Shown: positions 56,398-64,000 of the stretch, piece after piece
How positions within the stretch are numbered: the stretch's first letter is position 1
How the letters are laid out: each line of letters begins with the position of its first letter
Assembly (NCBI RefSeq): GCF_001425825.1
Contig: NZ_LMDM01000009.1
Location: forward strand, 224,495-288,494
DNA: 64,000 nt
Reading direction: 5' to 3'
Source of the DNA: Rhizobacter sp. Root1238
Lineage (GTDB): Bacteria; Pseudomonadota; Gammaproteobacteria; Burkholderiales; Burkholderiaceae_C
Notes under the pieces: generated by a model
Told to the model about the DNA's origin: nothing
What the model saw: only the letters and a program-made list of their open reading frames with translations
Database searches by the model: none
Translations under genes and position numbers: made by a program

Positions 56398-57177
56398 CTA
56401 CAGGCGCCGCACAGCGGCGACCCAACCGTGCTGCACGGCCTGCAGCAGCCATGGTTCGAACGCAAACCCTCCGCCGGCGCGGTCCAAGGCCTCCGACAGC
56501 GGCCGCCCATCGAGCAGCGCCTGCGTCCAGCGCGCGTCGGCCTCGGCGATCGGTTGCACACGCGCACGCCAGCCATCGCGCCACACCAGCGCGTGCTCGC
56601 CGCGACCTTCTGCCAGCCCTTCGCGGGCCGCATCGAGGTGAGCGGCTGCCGCATCGCCCGGCCGGTGCGCCAGCCACAGGCTCGCCACCGGCCAGGCGCT
56701 GGAGAGCAAGGCCACCGCCGGGACGAGCATCAGCGACAACGCGGCCGGATCGACCTCGGCCAGCAGGCCGAGGCTCGCGGTGTCGCAAACAGCATCGGCC
56801 GCCTGTTCGCAGCCAGCCACCAGGCCGTCGAGCCGCGCGCAATCGGCCAGGTACGGCACGTCGGCGAGCTGCTCGCTCGCTTCGATGAAGCCGGGCAAGG
56901 CCTCGCCGAACTCGGCCAGGTCGCCACGCTGCGGCGGCTGCGCATGCCAGAAGGCCCGCGACAACGCCGCGAACGACGCCTCGCCCAGCAAGGCCTGCAC
57001 GGTCGGGCAACGCTGCGCCAGCGCGCGCTCGGCCGACGCGCCGCCGTTCGCCTGGTACGCCTGCCAACCGCGCAGCAGCCGGGCGCCCTGCTCGTCGACC
57101 ACACCGGCCAGCGACGCGCCATCGTCGCGCGCCCACAGGCTGCGCAACAGGGCCTGCTGGCGGTCGAGTTCGTTCAT
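56398..57177 (-). CDS. bufC: DUF2063 (HvfC/BufC-like) RiPP maturation partner
   Basis: 259 residues. N-terminal [16 protein letters not shown] and the DUF2063 segment [23 protein letters not shown] are the family signature. The protein partners DUF692 enzymes, presenting the precursor to the oxygenase. Start overlaps the DUF692 stop as ATGA, showing tight coupling. Confidence 0.85.
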   Translation of the reverse strand: MNELDRQQALLRSLWARDDGASLAGVVDEQGARLLRGWQAYQANGGASAERALAQRCPTVQALLGEASFAALSRAFWHAQPPQRGDLAEFGEALPGFIEASEQLADVPYLADCARLDGLVAGCEQAADAVCDTASLGLLAEVDPAALSLMLVPAVALLSSAWPVASLWLAHRPGDAAAAHLDAAREGLAEGRGEHALVWRDGWRARVQPIAEADARWTQALLDGRPLSEALDRAGGGFAFEPWLLQAVQHGWVAAVRRL

Positions 57178-58085
57178 CGGGCGCTCGCCTCGGCGATCGC
57201 GCGACCGGCCTGCGCTGCCTCGTCCAGCAGCACGGCCAGCGGCGGCACGTCGGTGTCCCATTCGACCAGCGTCGGTCGCGGTCCCAGCCTGCGGACGGCG
57301 TGCGCGAACACCTGCCACACCGGCGCGTGCACGCGGCTGCCGTGGTCGTCGATCACGATGTCGGGCAGTTCGAGGTAGCCGGCCAGGTGGATCTCGCCGA
57401 CGCTCGCCGCATCGATGGCATCGATCCAGTCGCAGGCCTCGCGCACCGCGTCGCGGTCGCCTTCACCGTCACCGCGGCCGTCGCGCGCCCGGTTCAGGCC
57501 GTTCACCACCAGGTTGTTGACATCCAGCAGCAGGCCGCAGCCGGTGCGGCGCGTCAGCTGGTTGAAGAACTCGGTTTCGCCCATCTCGCGGTCCTGCCAG
57601 GCCAGGTAGGCCGACAGGTTCTCGACCAGGATCGGCCGGCGCAGGCGCTCCTGCACCTGCGTCACGTTGCGCACCATCACGTCGAGCGCCTCGCGCGTGA
57701 ACGCGAGCGGCAGCAGGTCGTTGGCGTGCAGCACGGCAGGGCCGTCCGCAGCGGCGGGGGCGCGGGCGAAGCTCGCATGGTCGGACACCCGCACCGGCTC
57801 GATGCGTTCGGCCAGCCGCGCCAGCCGGTCCAGGTGCCATGGATCGAGCCCGCAAGCCGAGCCGAGCGACAGCCCGACGCCATGCAGGCTCACGTCCCAG
57901 TGCGAGCGCGCCTCGTGCAGCACCGCGACCGCGGCGCCGCCATCGGCGAAGAAATTCTCGGAATGCACCTCGACGAAGCCGAGCGCCGGCGTCGCCTGCG
58001 GGCGCTCCAGCAGCTCGGCGTAGTGGGGCTGGCGCAGGCCGATGCCGACCCACGGGTCGGCGAGCGGCCTCGCGGCGGCGCTCAC
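57174..58085 (-). CDS. bufB: DUF692 multinuclear iron oxygenase (MNIO), BufB-like
   Basis: 303 residues, TIM-barrel MNIO family. Metal-site motifs in order: [63 protein letters not shown] and GEIHLAGY. These histidines, aspartates and glutamates bind two or three irons. Related enzymes convert cysteines of a precursor to thiooxazole or oxazolone groups. GTG start, seven bases after the precursor gene stop. The only precursor-like gene in the neighbourhood is immediately upstream. Confidence 0.92.
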   Translation of the reverse strand: MSAAARPLADPWVGIGLRQPHYAELLERPQATPALGFVEVHSENFFADGGAAVAVLHEARSHWDVSLHGVGLSLGSACGLDPWHLDRLARLAERIEPVRVSDHASFARAPAAADGPAVLHANDLLPLAFTREALDVMVRNVTQVQERLRRPILVENLSAYLAWQDREMGETEFFNQLTRRTGCGLLLDVNNLVVNGLNRARDGRGDGEGDRDAVREACDWIDAIDAASVGEIHLAGYLELPDIVIDDHGSRVHAPVWQVFAHAVRRLGPRPTLVEWDTDVPPLAVLLDEAAQAGRAIAEASAR

Positions 58086-58092
58086 CGCGGAC

Positions 58093-58362
58093 TCACTTCT
58101 TCTTGGCTTCGTCGGCGGTCTTTCCGCCCATGCTCTTGCAGGTGCCCTTGGCGACGTACTTCCATTCGTCGGCGCCTGCGTCGACCTTCGACTGGCCGGC
58201 GCACGAATGCGAACCCGACAGGTTGGCGCAGTCGTTCTGGCCGGCCTTGGCGATGCCGAAGCACTTTTCCTTCGCCTTCTCGTCGGCGGCGTTGGCCTGG
58301 CCCAGCAGGCCCAGGGCCAGCACGGAAGCGAGGGCGGAAGAAGCGATCAGGCGGTTGTTCAT
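58093..58362 (-). CDS. bufA: Bufferin-like RiPP precursor (DUF2282 family)
   Basis: 89 residues. A Sec signal peptide ([20 protein letters not shown], cleavage after AQANA-type end near 25) is followed by a cysteine-bearing core. Cysteines are at 34, 45, 54 and 75, in [23 protein letters not shown] and [10 protein letters not shown], the DUF2282/BufA1 pattern. Known bufferins have their cysteines modified by a DUF692 enzyme before export and bind copper. AAGGAG lies just before the ATG. First gene of the four-gene operon. Confidence 0.9.
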   Translation of the reverse strand: MNNRLIASSALASVLALGLLGQANAADEKAKEKCFGIAKAGQNDCANLSGSHSCAGQSKVDAGADEWKYVAKGTCKSMGGKTADEAKKK

Positions 58363-58419
58363 GGGGTTCTCCTTGCGGTGGTTCAGGGATGGCGTCGCCA
58401 TCGATGAAAGATGAAACGA

Positions 58420-58444
58420 CCCGCCTGAGTCGTGCTCGGGCGGG
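58420..58444 (-). terminator. Terminator between the RND operon and the bufferin-like operon
   Basis: CCCGCCTGAG and CTCGGGCGGG form a 10-bp stem (one G-T pair) with a 5-base loop. On the minus strand it is followed by TCGTTTCATCTTTC, moderately T-rich. It lies 69 bases beyond the outer-membrane factor stop and 58 bases before the precursor start, so the bufferin-like promoter must be in or just after it. Confidence 0.5.
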
Positions 58445-58477
58445 CCGCATTACATCGGCCACCATCATGCCGCGATT

Positions 58478-58497
58478 CATGTGACTCCCGTCACATG
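58478..58497. promoter_or_regulatory. Perfect inverted repeat in the bufferin-like upstream region
   Basis: CATGTGAC-TCCC-GTCACATG, 8-base arms and a 4-base centre, 15 bases past the outer-membrane factor stop. It may be an operator for the downstream leftward operon or part of the RND transcript end. Confidence 0.4.
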
Positions 58498-58512
58498 GAT
58501 CGGGCCGTCACC

Positions 58513-59949
58513 TCACTGGGCGGTTTGCCAGCCTCCGCCGAGCGAGCGGATCAGCCCGACGGTGGTGGTGGCCCAGGTGCCGCGCAGCTTCACCGCCTGG
58601 CGCTCGATGGTCAGCAGGTCGCGCTGGGCCTCGAGCAACTGCAGGTAGCTGTCTTCGCCGGCGCGGTAGCGCTTGTCGGCCAGCTCCGCGGCGCGGCGTG
58701 CCGAGGCCACCGCCTCATCGGTGAAGCTCACCTGCTCGCGCACCGCGCGCAGGCCGGACAGGTTGTCCTCCACGTCGGCAAAGGCCGTCAGCACCGACTG
58801 ACGGTAGTCGGCCACCGCGCCTTCGAGCTGCGCCTCGGCCCGCTTGACCGCGGCCTTGTTGCGCCCGCCGTCGATGATCGGCAGCGAGAACACCAGGCTG
58901 GTCAGCCACGACTGCGCATTGGTCTTGAACAACTCGCTCAGCTCGCTCGACGCATAGCCGCCGTTGGCGGTCAGCGCGAGCGCCGGGAACAGCGCCGACT
59001 TCGCGACGCCGACCCGTGCCGTCGCCGCCGCCATGCTGCGCTGCGCGGCCGTCACGTCGGGCCGGCGCTCCAGCAGCGCCGACGGCAGGCCCGGCGGCAC
59101 CACCGGCACGCTGGCGTCGAGCGCGAGCGGCTGGTTCTCGAAGCTGAAGCCGGCCGGCGCCTGGCCGAGCAGCAGCGCGAGCGAATGCTCGATCCGCGCC
59201 CGGCTGCCGCGCAGTGCGACCACTTCGGCCTGCAGCGTCGACAGCTCTGTGCGCGAGCGCGCCACGTCGAGCTCGGCCACGTCGCCGGCCTGGAACCGCT
59301 TGCCGATCAGGCGCACGTTCTCGGTGCGCAGCGCGAGCGTCGCATCGAGCTGGGCCGCTTCGGCATCGAGCGCCCGCAGCGCGAAATACGTCTGCGCCAC
59401 GTCGGCCTGCAGCGCGAGCAGCACCGAGCGGTAGCTGGCCTCGACCTGCTCGGCATCGGCCTTCGCGGCGTTGACGCCGTTGCCGACCCGCTGGAACAGG
59501 TCGACCTCGTAGCTCGCACCCAGCCCGGCGGTGTAGACAGTCGACGGCGACACCGGCGTGCCGGCCGGCACGCCGGCCTGCGCCGGTGCCGAGCGGCTGC
59601 GCGCGACGCCGGCATTCAGGCCGAGCTGCGGCCAGCGGTCGGCCTCGGCGCTGCCGAGCGCGGCACGGGCCGCCTTGACGCGGGCAGCGGCCGACGCAAG
59701 CGTCGGGTTCGCCTTCGCGGCCTGCTCCTCGAGCGCATCCAGCTTCGCATCGCCGAAGGTCGCCCACCAGGCGCCACGCTGCTGCGCCTCGGACGGCGCC
59801 GCAGCCTTCCAGCTGCCTTCGACGGCCGTCATCTCCTTGTAGGCCGACGGCACGCCCACATCGGGCTGCGGCACCGTCGGGGCCAGCGAGCAACCCGCCA
59901 GCACCAGCGCCGTGACCAGCGCGGAAGTCTTGAACAAAGTGTGTGTCAT
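58513..59949 (-). CDS. RND efflux outer-membrane lipoprotein (NodT/OprM family)
   Basis: 478 residues. Lipobox LVLAGCSLAP near residue 20. Two TolC-like repeats with long helices, for example SEADRWPQLGLNAGVARSRS, RRPDVTAAQRSMAAATARVG and ADKRYRAGEDSYLQLLEAQR. It forms the outer-membrane channel for the RND pump encoded just upstream (14-base gap). Complete. Confidence 0.93.
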   Translation of the reverse strand: MTHTLFKTSALVTALVLAGCSLAPTVPQPDVGVPSAYKEMTAVEGSWKAAAPSEAQQRGAWWATFGDAKLDALEEQAAKANPTLASAAARVKAARAALGSAEADRWPQLGLNAGVARSRSAPAQAGVPAGTPVSPSTVYTAGLGASYEVDLFQRVGNGVNAAKADAEQVEASYRSVLLALQADVAQTYFALRALDAEAAQLDATLALRTENVRLIGKRFQAGDVAELDVARSRTELSTLQAEVVALRGSRARIEHSLALLLGQAPAGFSFENQPLALDASVPVVPPGLPSALLERRPDVTAAQRSMAAATARVGVAKSALFPALALTANGGYASSELSELFKTNAQSWLTSLVFSLPIIDGGRNKAAVKRAEAQLEGAVADYRQSVLTAFADVEDNLSGLRAVREQVSFTDEAVASARRAAELADKRYRAGEDSYLQLLEAQRDLLTIERQAVKLRGTWATTTVGLIRSLGGGWQTAQ

Positions 59950-59963
59950 GGTCTTGTCGTCGC

Positions 59964-62900
59964 TCAGTGCGTCGCGTCGTGCGCCAGCGGCGCCGCGGCA
60001 GCGCCGGAGCGCCTTTCGATCGCCACCGCGAGCTTGCGCAGCAGCACGTAGAACAACGGGGTCAGGAACAGGCCGAACAGCGTCACGCCCAGCATGCCGG
60101 CGAACACCGCGACGCCCATCGCATGGCGCATTTCGGAACCGGCGCCCGACGAGAACACCAGCGGCAGCACGCCCATGATGAACGCGATCGACGTCATCAG
60201 GATCGGGCGCAGGCGCAGGTGGCAGGCTTCGAGCGCGGCCTCGACGATGCCCTTGCCCTGGTGCTCCAGGTCACGGGCGAACTCGACGATCAGGATCGCG
60301 TTCTTCGACGCCAACCCCACCAGCACGAACAACGCGATCTGCGTGAAGATGTTGTTGTCGCCCTTGGTCAGGTAGACGCCCAGCAGCGCGCACAGGATCG
60401 ACGCCGGCACGATCAGGATCACCGCCAGCGGCAGCGTCCAGCTTTCGTACTGCGCGGCCAGCACCAGGAACACCAGCAGCACGCACAGCGGGAACACGAT
60501 CACCAGCGTGTTGCCGGCCAGGATCTCCTGATACGTCAGGTCGGTCCATTCGAAGTTGATGCCGCGCGGCAGCGTCTCGGTCGCGAGCTTGGCCATGATG
60601 TCCTGCGCCTGCCCCGACGACACGCCCGGGGCCGCGCCGCCGTTGAAGTCGGCCGCCATGTACGAGTTGTAGCGCTCGACGCGGTCGGGCCCATAGGTCG
60701 GGCTGACGTTCACCAGGCTGCCCAGCGGCACCATCTCGTTCGCCGCGTTGCGCACCTTGAACTGTCCGATCGCCGCGGCGTCGGAGCGGAACGGTGCGTC
60801 GGCCTGCGCGATCACCTGGTAGGTGCGGCCGAACTTGTTGAAGTCGTTGATGTAGAGCGACCCGAGGTTGATCTGCATCGTGTCGAAGATGTCCGACAGC
60901 GGCACGCCCAGCTGCTTGGCCTTGGTGCGGTCGACGTCGGCCTTCAGCTGCGGCACGTTGATCTGGTAGCCCGAGAACACGCCCGCGAGTTGCGGCGTCT
61001 GCCAGGCCTTCATCTGCAGCGCCTGCACCGCCTGGTACAGCGCGTCGGGGCCGAGGTTGGCACGGTCTTCGACGTACAGCTTGAAGCCGCCGATGGTGCC
61101 GAGGCCGTTCACTGGCGGCGGCGGGAACACCATGATGAAGGCGTCCTGGATCGCGCCCAGCCGCTTGTTCACTTCGGCCGCGATCGCGCCGCTGGACAGG
61201 TTGGCGGTCTTGCGCTTGTCGAAATCGTCGAGCGTGTAGAACACGATGCCGGAGTTCGGCGCGTTCATGAAGCCGTGGATCGACAGGCCCGGGAAGGCCA
61301 CCGAGCTCTTGACGCCCGGCACCGATTGCGCAATTTCCGACATGCGGCGGATCACGTTCTCGGTGCGGTCGAGCGAGGCGGCATCGGGCAGTTGCGCGAA
61401 GCCGACGAGGTACTGCTTGTCCTGCGCCGGAACGAAGCCCGACGGCACGACGCGGAACATGAACACCGCGCCGACGATCAGCAGCACGTAGACCACGAGG
61501 GTCGCGCCCTTGTGCGCCAGCACGCGCTTGACGCCGCCGGTGTAGCCGTGCGACGAGCGGTCGAAGAAGCGGTTGAACACCCGGAAGAAGCCGCCGAAGG
61601 CCCAGTCCATCGCGCGGGCCAGCTTGTCCTTCGGGGCACCGTGCGGCTTCAGCAGCACGGCGGCCAGCGCCGGCGACAGCGTCAGCGAGTTGAAGGCGGA
61701 GATCACCGTGGAGATCGCGATCGTCAGCGCGAACTGGCGGTAGAACTGGCCGGTCAGCCCGGAGACGAACGCGATCGGCACGAACACCGCGCACAGCACC
61801 AGCGCGATCGCGATGATCGGGCCGGACACTTCCTTCATCGCCTGGATGGTCGCGTCGCGCGGACTCAGGCCATTGGCGATGTTGCGCTCGACGTTCTCGA
61901 CCACCACGATCGCATCGTCCACGACGATGCCGATCGCGAGCACCAGCCCGAACAGCGACAGCGTGTTGATCGAGAAGCCGAAGCCCAGCAGCACCGCCAT
62001 CGTGCCGATCACCGACACCGGCACCGCCAGCAACGGGATCAGCGACGCGCGCCAGGTCTGCAGGAACACGATCACCACCAGCACCACCAGCGCGATCGCC
62101 TCGAGCAGCGTGTGGATCACGGCCGAGATCGAGTCGCGCACGAACTGCGTCGGGTCGTAGACGATGGCGTATTCGAGGTCCTGCGGGAAGTCCTTCTTCA
62201 GGTCTTCCATCAGCGCGCGCACGTCGGTCGAGATCTGCAGTGCATTCGACTGCGGTGCCTCGAACAGGCCCATCGCGACGGCCGGCTTGTTGTTCAGCAG
62301 CGAGCGCAGCGAATACGTCGACGAGCCGAGCTCGATGCGGGCCACGTCGCGCAGGCGGATCACGCCGCCGCTCGCGGCGAGGCTGCCGGTCTTGATGATG
62401 ATGTCGCCGAACTCCTCTTCGGTGCTCAGGCGGCCCTGTGCATTCACCGACAGCTGGAACGGCGCATCCTTCGCGGGCGACGCACCGACCACGCCGGCGG
62501 CGACCTGCACGTTCTGCTCGCGGATCGCGGCGACCACGTCGGGCGCGGTCAGGCCGCGCGCGGCGATCTTCTGCGGGTCGAGCCAGACGCGCATCGAGTA
62601 GTCGCCGGCACCGAACACCTGCACCTGGCCCATGCCCGACACGCGAGCCAGCCGGTCCTTGATGTTCAGCACCGCGTAGTTGCGCAGGTAGACCTCGTCG
62701 TAGCGCGAGTTCGGCGAGAGCAAGTGCACCACCATCGTGATGTTGGGCGAGCTCTTGACGGTGGTGACACCGATCTGCCGCACTTCTTCAGGCAGGCGCG
62801 CGAGCGCCCGCTGCACGCGGTTCTGCACCTGCGTTTCAGCCTGCTCGACGTTGGTGCCGACCTTGAACGTGACGGTGAGGTTCATGCCGCCGTCGCCGGT

Positions 62901-63152
62901 GGCCTGCGAGGCCATGTACAGCATGTTCTCGGTGCCGTTGATCGCTTCCTCGAGGGGAGCGGCCACGGTCTGGGCGATCACCGTCGGGTTGGCGCCGGGG
63001 AAGCGCGCGCTGACGACGACCGACGGCGGCACGACCTCGGGGTATTCCGAGATCGGCAGCCGGAAGATCGCGATCAACCCGGCCAGGAACAACAGGATGG
63101 ACAGCACGGCCGCGAAGATCGGCCTGTCCACGAAGAATTTTGAAAATCGCAT
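59964..63152 (-). CDS. RND multidrug efflux permease (HAE-1 family, MexF/OqxB-like)
   Basis: 1062 residues, the inner-membrane pump. N-terminal MRFSKFFVDRPIFAAVLSIL and LPISEYPEVVPPSV are family hallmarks. TM4 carries the proton-relay pair in GIVVDDAIVVVEN, so drug/proton antiport is intact. Two large periplasmic loops follow TM1 and TM7. The QAVQAL...TPQLAGVF and GSLYINDF segments resemble MexF/BpeF-type pumps. Likely substrates are amphiphilic drugs; metal transport is unlikely. Confidence 0.95.
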   Translation of the reverse strand: MRFSKFFVDRPIFAAVLSILLFLAGLIAIFRLPISEYPEVVPPSVVVSARFPGANPTVIAQTVAAPLEEAINGTENMLYMASQATGDGGMNLTVTFKVGTNVEQAETQVQNRVQRALARLPEEVRQIGVTTVKSSPNITMVVHLLSPNSRYDEVYLRNYAVLNIKDRLARVSGMGQVQVFGAGDYSMRVWLDPQKIAARGLTAPDVVAAIREQNVQVAAGVVGASPAKDAPFQLSVNAQGRLSTEEEFGDIIIKTGSLAASGGVIRLRDVARIELGSSTYSLRSLLNNKPAVAMGLFEAPQSNALQISTDVRALMEDLKKDFPQDLEYAIVYDPTQFVRDSISAVIHTLLEAIALVVLVVIVFLQTWRASLIPLLAVPVSVIGTMAVLLGFGFSINTLSLFGLVLAIGIVVDDAIVVVENVERNIANGLSPRDATIQAMKEVSGPIIAIALVLCAVFVPIAFVSGLTGQFYRQFALTIAISTVISAFNSLTLSPALAAVLLKPHGAPKDKLARAMDWAFGGFFRVFNRFFDRSSHGYTGGVKRVLAHKGATLVVYVLLIVGAVFMFRVVPSGFVPAQDKQYLVGFAQLPDAASLDRTENVIRRMSEIAQSVPGVKSSVAFPGLSIHGFMNAPNSGIVFYTLDDFDKRKTANLSSGAIAAEVNKRLGAIQDAFIMVFPPPPVNGLGTIGGFKLYVEDRANLGPDALYQAVQALQMKAWQTPQLAGVFSGYQINVPQLKADVDRTKAKQLGVPLSDIFDTMQINLGSLYINDFNKFGRTYQVIAQADAPFRSDAAAIGQFKVRNAANEMVPLGSLVNVSPTYGPDRVERYNSYMAADFNGGAAPGVSSGQAQDIMAKLATETLPRGINFEWTDLTYQEILAGNTLVIVFPLCVLLVFLVLAAQYESWTLPLAVILIVPASILCALLGVYLTKGDNNIFTQIALFVLVGLASKNAILIVEFARDLEHQGKGIVEAALEACHLRLRPILMTSIAFIMGVLPLVFSSGAGSEMRHAMGVAVFAGMLGVTLFGLFLTPLFYVLLRKLAVAIERRSGAAAAPLAHDATH

Positions 63153-63184
63153 GGGGTCTTTCGATGTTCTTTCTGGCAGGCCGC

Positions 63185-64000
63185 TTATTGGCGAGCCGGT
63201 GCGCTGGCCGCTTCGCCCGACATCGCGACGACTTCAGGCGCGACCGGCGAACCCGGGCGCACGCGCTGCAGGCCGTTGACGACGATGCGCTCGCCCGGCT
63301 TCAGCCCGGCGCGCGCGACGCGCAGCCCGTCGACCAGCGGGCCGAGTTGCACGACGCGGTACTCGGCCTTGTTCTCGGCATTGACGACGTAGACGTACTT
63401 GCGGTTCTGGTCGGTGCCGATCGCGGTGTCGTTGATCAGCAGCGCGGCCGGGGCACCGACGTCGGCGCCGACCTGCACCCGCGCGAACAGGCCCGGGATC
63501 AGCGCGCCGTCCTTGTTCTCGAGCACTGCGCGCATGCGCACCGTGCCGGAGGCGGGATCGACGCGGTTGTCGATGAAATCGAGCCGGCCTTCGTGCGGGA
63601 AGCCGCTTTCGTTGGTCAGCCCGGTGCGCACCTTGACGCCCTTGCCGCCTTCGCGGGCGGCGCCGCCGATGCTCAGGAACGTGGATTCGTCACCGTCGAA
63701 ACTCACGTAGACCGGGCTGATCGAGACCAGCGAGGTCAGCACGACGCTGCTGTCGACCAGGTTGCCGACGGTGACCTCGGCCTTGCCGATGCGGCCGGCG
63801 AACGGAGCGCGCACGACGGCGTATTCGAGGTTCAGCTTGGCCACCGCGAGCGCGGCCTGGTCGGCCTGCGCGCCGGCTTCGAGTTGGCGGGCGCTGGCGG
63901 CACGCTCGTCGAAGTCGCGCTGCGCGATCGCGTTGTCGGCCATCAGCTTCTTCGAGCGCTCGAGCTCGGTGCGGCCGAGATCGGCCTTGGCCTTCGAACT
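63185..64000 (-). CDS. RND efflux periplasmic adaptor subunit (partial)
   Basis: At least 272 residues, cut by the window end; the start and signal peptide lie beyond 64000. Hairpin end (TELERSKKLMADNAIAQRDF), barrel-sandwich motif NLEYAVVRAPFAGRIGKAEV, beta-barrel RLDFIDNRVDPASGTVRMRA and the membrane-proximal domain PGERIVVNGLQRVRPG are all present. It bridges the RND permease to the outer-membrane channel. First of three efflux genes in order. Confidence 0.93.
   Translation of the reverse strand, partial: SSKAKADLGRTELERSKKLMADNAIAQRDFDERAASARQLEAGAQADQAALAVAKLNLEYAVVRAPFAGRIGKAEVTVGNLVDSSVVLTSLVSISPVYVSFDGDESTFLSIGGAAREGGKGVKVRTGLTNESGFPHEGRLDFIDNRVDPASGTVRMRAVLENKDGALIPGLFARVQVGADVGAPAALLINDTAIGTDQNRKYVYVVNAENKAEYRVVQLGPLVDGLRVARAGLKPGERIVVNGLQRVRPGSPVAPEVVAMSGEAASAPARQ

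Noticed and set aside
59943-63143. Open frame of over 1000 codons on the plus strand opposite the RND permease
   Set aside because: It mirrors the permease gene, is rich in Arg, His and Gln as expected of an antisense high-GC frame, and has no recognisable domain.
58513-64000. Metal (CusA-type) efflux linked to the copper-binding peptide
   Set aside because: The permease looks like a drug-type HAE-1 pump, and a terminator-like stem separates the two operons.

Overview
The window is very GC-rich (about 68-70% by eye) and densely packed with short gaps and many ATGA/GTGA overlaps. Gene content points to an aerobic betaproteobacterium of the order Burkholderiales, plausibly the Rubrivivax/Leptothrix/Methylibium neighbourhood. 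Supporting signs are a Bug/TctC-type binding protein next to a LysR regulator, an Entner-Doudoroff pair, glyA-nrdR, the ribD-ribE-ribB-ribH-nusB run and a ZTP riboswitch before glyA. This placement is inference; no rRNA or tRNA gene was seen.

Layout. (1) 1-6.4 kb: a leftward carbohydrate/polyol ABC transporter operon (ATPase, Tat-exported binding protein, two permeases), divergent from a DenD-like NAD-dependent dehydrogenase and an SDR. (2) 6.4-12 kb: a methyltransferase, an AraC regulator, and a leftward operon of TctC-type binding protein, RraA-family aldolase/decarboxylase and 2-hydroxyacid dehydrogenase, divergent from a LysR regulator. (3) 12-22.4 kb: YceI and DUF4142 periplasmic proteins, a Tat-exported PaoABC-type molybdenum aldehyde oxidoreductase, an MBL hydrolase, an SDR, a GFA protein, and a MarR regulator with a clear palindromic operator facing a thioesterase-glyoxalase-MFS set. 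(4) 22.4-23.5 kb: one gene of visibly lower GC encoding a leucine-rich-repeat protein, apparently inserted. (5) 23.5-31.4 kb: edd-eda with a HexR-like operator inside the promoter, an AsmA protein, an FMN-binding stress protein, an OmpA-like protein, ChaC, a MocA-like nucleotidyltransferase and pdxH. (6) 31.4-41 kb: a soluble four-PAS hybrid histidine kinase, msrA, a YdcF-like protein, ubiD, a lytic transglycosylase, and riboswitch-glyA-nrdR. (7) 41.2-50 kb: a minor-pilin set (fimT, frameshifted pilW, pilX, a long pilV-like gene) running almost directly into the riboflavin operon, nusB and an aminotransferase. (8) 50-54.7 kb: a Ser/Thr kinase with a PEGA domain, a small TPR lipoprotein, and ybgC-tolQRA without tolB or pal. 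(9) 54.6-64 kb, leftward: an FAD oxidoreductase, a bufferin-type RiPP operon (precursor, DUF692/MNIO enzyme, DUF2063 partner, DoxX protein), and an RND efflux system cut by the window end.

The most notable system is the bufferin-like operon at 55.8-58.4 kb: a secreted 89-residue precursor with four cysteines, followed by a multinuclear iron oxygenase and its partner. Known relatives make thiooxazole-containing, copper-binding peptides. Other points for a second look are the low-GC LRR gene, a RibB-RibA fusion without GTP cyclohydrolase II zinc ligands, the pilW frameshift, and the operators at edd and at the MarR-thioesterase divergon.
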